NCBI GenBank assembly: GCA_031274845.1
Contig: JAISPN010000167.1
Coordinates: 1-7,139 of the forward strand
Reading direction: 5' to 3'
DNA length: 7,139 nucleotides
DNA from: Acidobacteriaceae bacterium
GTDB taxonomy: Bacteria > Acidobacteriota > Vicinamibacteria > Vicinamibacterales > CAVVIG01
In this document: piece by piece, positions 4,957-7,139 of the stretch
How positions within the stretch are numbered: the first letter of the stretch is position 1
How the letters are laid out: the number at the start of each line of letters is the position of its first letter
Notes under the pieces: model-generated
What the model was told of the DNA's origin: nothing
The model's database searches: none
The model's input: the letters and a program-made list of their open reading frames with translations, nothing else
Translations under genes and position numbers: made by a program

Positions 4957-6303
4957 ATGCTGAAATCCGTGTGGCCGCCCGCGCTGGCCGGCCTTTTCGC
5001 GATCGTACTCTCCGCGTTGACCGCGACATCCGCCGCGGCTCAGAACATTCTGACGCTTGAACAGGCGGTACAGGAAGCGCTCGCCCGCAACGCCGATGTG
5101 CGCGCCGCCGAAGCGGGCGCAGCCATCGACGCCGCGCGGCTCCTGGAAGCACGCGCGGGATGGTTTCCACGCCTCTCCGTCGCCGAATCGTGGCAGCGTG
5201 GCAATCAGCCGGTGTTCGTCTTCGGCTCGCTGCTCGCGTCTCGTCAATTGACCGCGAATCACTTCGCCATCGACGCGCTCACGCATCCGGACGCGATGAG
5301 TGTCCATCGGACCTCACTCGGCGTCCGGCAATCGCTGTTCGATGGCCGCCAGAACGCCACTGTCGAGAGCGCACGCATCGCGCGTGACGCCGCGACGCTG
5401 ACGCTCGACGAACAGCGCGCGGCGCTTGCCGTCGCCGCCACTGGCGCCTATGCGCGCCTCGTCTCCGCAAATGCGACGCGCCGTGCGATGGACACCGCCG
5501 TACAGTCCGCCCGCGCCGATCGCGCGCGCGCGGCCGACCGGCGAGACGCCGGCACCGCCACCGACGCTGACGTGCTCGCGCTCGACGCGCACGTCGCCAC
5601 GCTGGTCCAGCGCGCGGTCGAAGCCGAAGGCGAAACACTCATCGCGCGCGCCGAACTCAACCGGTTGATGGGATCACCGATCGACCGGACGTATCAGGTG
5701 ATTGAATCAACAGCCGTCACCTCGATCGCGGACAGCGGCGACATGGCGGCGCTCCTCGCCGAAGCCGAGGCCGCGCGGCCTGAACTACGCCGAGCGGCGC
5801 TCGGCGAACAACAAGCGCGCGCCGAACGTCAGCTCGCGCGCGCCGCGTTGCTGCCGCGCGTCACCACTGACGCGGGCGTCGAGGTCACCGGTACACAGTT
5901 CACCACGCGCGCCACATCGTGGGTGGCGGGCGCCGATGTGAGTTGGACGCTGTCGCTCGGCGGCGCCGAACGCGCGCGCCTCACGGCCGCGTCGCTCGCG
6001 CAAACCAAGGCCGCCGCCGCGACGGATGCCGCGCGTGCCGCCGTCCACGTCGAGGTCATCACCGCGCTTACCGAACAACGCGCCGCGCTCGCGCGCATCG
6101 ACGCAGGCAGCGCCGCCGTTGGCGCCGCGCGCGAGAGCGAACGCATCATCCGCGATCGTGTCGACGCGGGGCTCGCCAGCGTGACCGATCTGCTGCGCGC
6201 GCAAAGCGCCTGGCTCGATGCCGACGCTCAACGGACGAAGGCGATGGCCGACGCCCTCATCAGCACGGCGACGTTACACCGCGCGCTCGGCCGTCAACCC
6301 TGA
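4957..6303 (+). CDS. TolC-family outer membrane efflux protein
   Basis: 448 residues from the chosen start. The signal peptide is MLKSVWPPALAGLFAIVLSA with cleavage expected after SAAA (before QNILTLEQAV), so it is exported to the outer membrane; there is no lipobox. The mature protein shows the two homologous halves of the TolC/OEP family: LTLEQAVQEALARNADVRAAE at the N-terminus, the first signature DAGTATDADVLALDAHVATL at about 197-216, and the second DAGLASVTDLLRAQSAWL at about 403-420, ending in LHRALG. Long Ala/Arg-rich helices match the trimeric alpha-barrel. An in-frame ATG at 4885 would add 24 residues without signal character, encoded by the palindrome, so I reject it; neither start has a Shine-Dalgarno site. 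The adaptor gene follows after 19 bp, so the product is probably the outer channel of that RND system. Substrate unknown. Confidence 0.92.
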   Translation: MLKSVWPPALAGLFAIVLSALTATSAAAQNILTLEQAVQEALARNADVRAAEAGAAIDAARLLEARAGWFPRLSVAESWQRGNQPVFVFGSLLASRQLTANHFAIDALTHPDAMSVHRTSLGVRQSLFDGRQNATVESARIARDAATLTLDEQRAALAVAATGAYARLVSANATRRAMDTAVQSARADRARAADRRDAGTATDADVLALDAHVATLVQRAVEAEGETLIARAELNRLMGSPIDRTYQVIESTAVTSIADSGDMAALLAEAEAARPELRRAALGEQQARAERQLARAALLPRVTTDAGVEVTGTQFTTRATSWVAGADVSWTLSLGGAERARLTAASLAQTKAAAATDAARAAVHVEVITALTEQRAALARIDAGSAAVGAARESERIIRDRVDAGLASVTDLLRAQSAWLDADAQRTKAMADALISTATLHRALGRQP

Positions 6304-6311
6304 ATCACTTC

Positions 6312-6315
6312 GAGG
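6312..6315 (+). promoter_or_regulatory. Shine-Dalgarno site GAGG of the adaptor gene
   Basis: GAGG with 7 nt spacing to the GTG at 6323. It supports a GTG start that gives a complete lipoprotein signal. Confidence 0.6.
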
Positions 6316-6322
6316 TCTCCTC

Positions 6323-7139
6323 GTGAAACCAATTGTGCCGATCGTCCTCGCGCTGACGCTCCTGTCCACGGGCTGCCGCACCGCCCCGGCGGACACGCCG
6401 CCAGCCGCACCCGTTGTTCCCGCCGCCACGATGCGCGTCCACGCGCGCGACTGGCCCTCCACGTTTGAAGCAGGCGGCATCGTGCGCGCTCGTGTAACCG
6501 CTGACATCGCCAGCCGCGTGATGGCGTCCGTCATCAGCGTCCACGGACGCCCCGGCGATCGCGTCACGCGCGGCACCCCGCTCGTCACGCTCGATGCGCG
6601 CGAACTGACCGCCGCCGAACGGCACGCCGATGCGATGTCAGACGCCAGCGCGCAACAGACGCGCGCCGCCGAAGGCGCCGTGCGCGCGGCGGACGCCGCG
6701 GTCACGCTCGCCGAGACCACCTACGATCGCATCCGCAGCCTGCACGATCGGCGCTCGGCGACGCCGCAAGAACTCGACCGCGCGACCGCCGCTCTCGATG
6801 CCGCGCGCGCGCAGCGTACGTCGGCGCAAGCCACGCTCGACGCCACCATCGCCTCACGTACCGCGGCCACTGCCGCCGTGGACGCCGCGGCCATCGCGCG
6901 CTCGTACACGACGCTGACGGCGCCATTTGACGGCATCATCACCACGCGCGCGATCGAGCCCGGCGACATGGCGACACCCGGCGTCCGGCTCCTCACGCTC
7001 GAAGACACCACCGGCGCGCGGCTCGAAGTCACGCTCGACGAGGCCCGCGCCGCGCGCATCGCGGTCTCGCGCACCGCGCACATCCTGCTCGGCAACGCGC
7101 CAGATGCCGCATGGGTGGACGCTACCGTCAGCGAGATCG
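6323..7139 (+). CDS. RND efflux periplasmic adaptor (membrane fusion protein, HlyD/AcrA type), 3' end outside the window
   Basis: Open from a GTG at 6323 to the right edge: 272 codons with no stop, checked codon by codon. The first residues, MKPIVPIVLALTLLSTGC, form a lipoprotein signal with lipobox LSTG-Cys18, so the adaptor should be lipid-anchored in the periplasm like AcrA. Order of parts: first half of the lipoyl domain at about 51-91 (GGIVRARVTADIASRVMASV, then GRPGDRVTRGTPLVTLDA), an Ala/Arg-rich coiled-coil hairpin at about 95-190 with a turn near RSATPQELDR, the second lipoyl half at about 194-228 (TLTAPFDGIITTRAIEPGDM), then the start of the beta-barrel domain (ARLEVTLDE). About 100 C-terminal residues are expected beyond the edge. 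It lies 19 bp after the TolC-family gene, so they form one operon, and an RND transporter probably follows. Substrate class (drug or metal) cannot be told. Confidence 0.93.
   Translation, partial: MKPIVPIVLALTLLSTGCRTAPADTPPAAPVVPAATMRVHARDWPSTFEAGGIVRARVTADIASRVMASVISVHGRPGDRVTRGTPLVTLDARELTAAERHADAMSDASAQQTRAAEGAVRAADAAVTLAETTYDRIRSLHDRRSATPQELDRATAALDAARAQRTSAQATLDATIASRTAATAAVDAAAIARSYTTLTAPFDGIITTRAIEPGDMATPGVRLLTLEDTTGARLEVTLDEARAARIAVSRTAHILLGNAPDAAWVDATVSEI

Noticed and set aside
5919..6326. 135-codon plus-strand frame inside the TolC-family gene
   Set aside because: Out-of-frame Arg-rich shadow of a gene with both TolC signature repeats.

Overview
The window is a high-GC bacterial chromosome segment. 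Coding frames are rich in GCG/CGC, and several genes resemble types common in soil Acidobacteriota (Vicinamibacteria-like): a secreted cupin opening with a PGNPTTATVIT stretch and an HDNQTE motif, NHL propellers, and TolC/RND export operons. This placement is an inference from gene style; no 16S or other marker is present. No tRNA, rRNA, CRISPR array, transposase or phage gene is visible.

Layout, left to right. (1) Minus strand: the first 14 codons of a probable exported protein run off the left edge, followed upstream by a complete peptidase T (PepT, tripeptide aminopeptidase). (2) Plus strand, divergent from pepT: an NHL beta-propeller related to peptidyl-alpha-hydroxyglycine alpha-amidating lyase (PAL), then a secreted cupin with a strong ribosome binding site; these two may be co-transcribed. 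(3) A convergent intergenic region with a perfect 11-bp hairpin. (4) Minus strand: an OsmC-family protein, then an ECF sigma factor overlapping by ATGA a small cysteine-rich zinc anti-sigma factor. Sigma and anti-sigma are clearly translationally coupled; whether OsmC belongs to the same transcript is uncertain. (5) Plus strand: a TolC-family outer membrane protein, followed after 19 bp by the lipoprotein periplasmic adaptor of an RND-type efflux system (GTG start), which runs off the right edge. The inner-membrane RND pump is probably the next gene outside the window.

The most unusual signal is non-coding. Between about 4109 and 4947 there are three clusters of a degenerate octamer (RCSAGATS on one strand, SATCTGGY on the other), arranged in head-to-head inverted orientation and introduced by AATGACC. 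One pair bounds a 175-bp segment at the 5' side of the sigma gene with 16-bp perfect inverted repeats. Another forms the core of a 117-nt near-palindrome (32-nt arms, 27/32 complementary) filling most of the osmC/tolC divergent intergenic region. Because the repeat itself carries ATGACC, it creates apparent start codons that make the N-termini of the sigma and TolC genes ambiguous.
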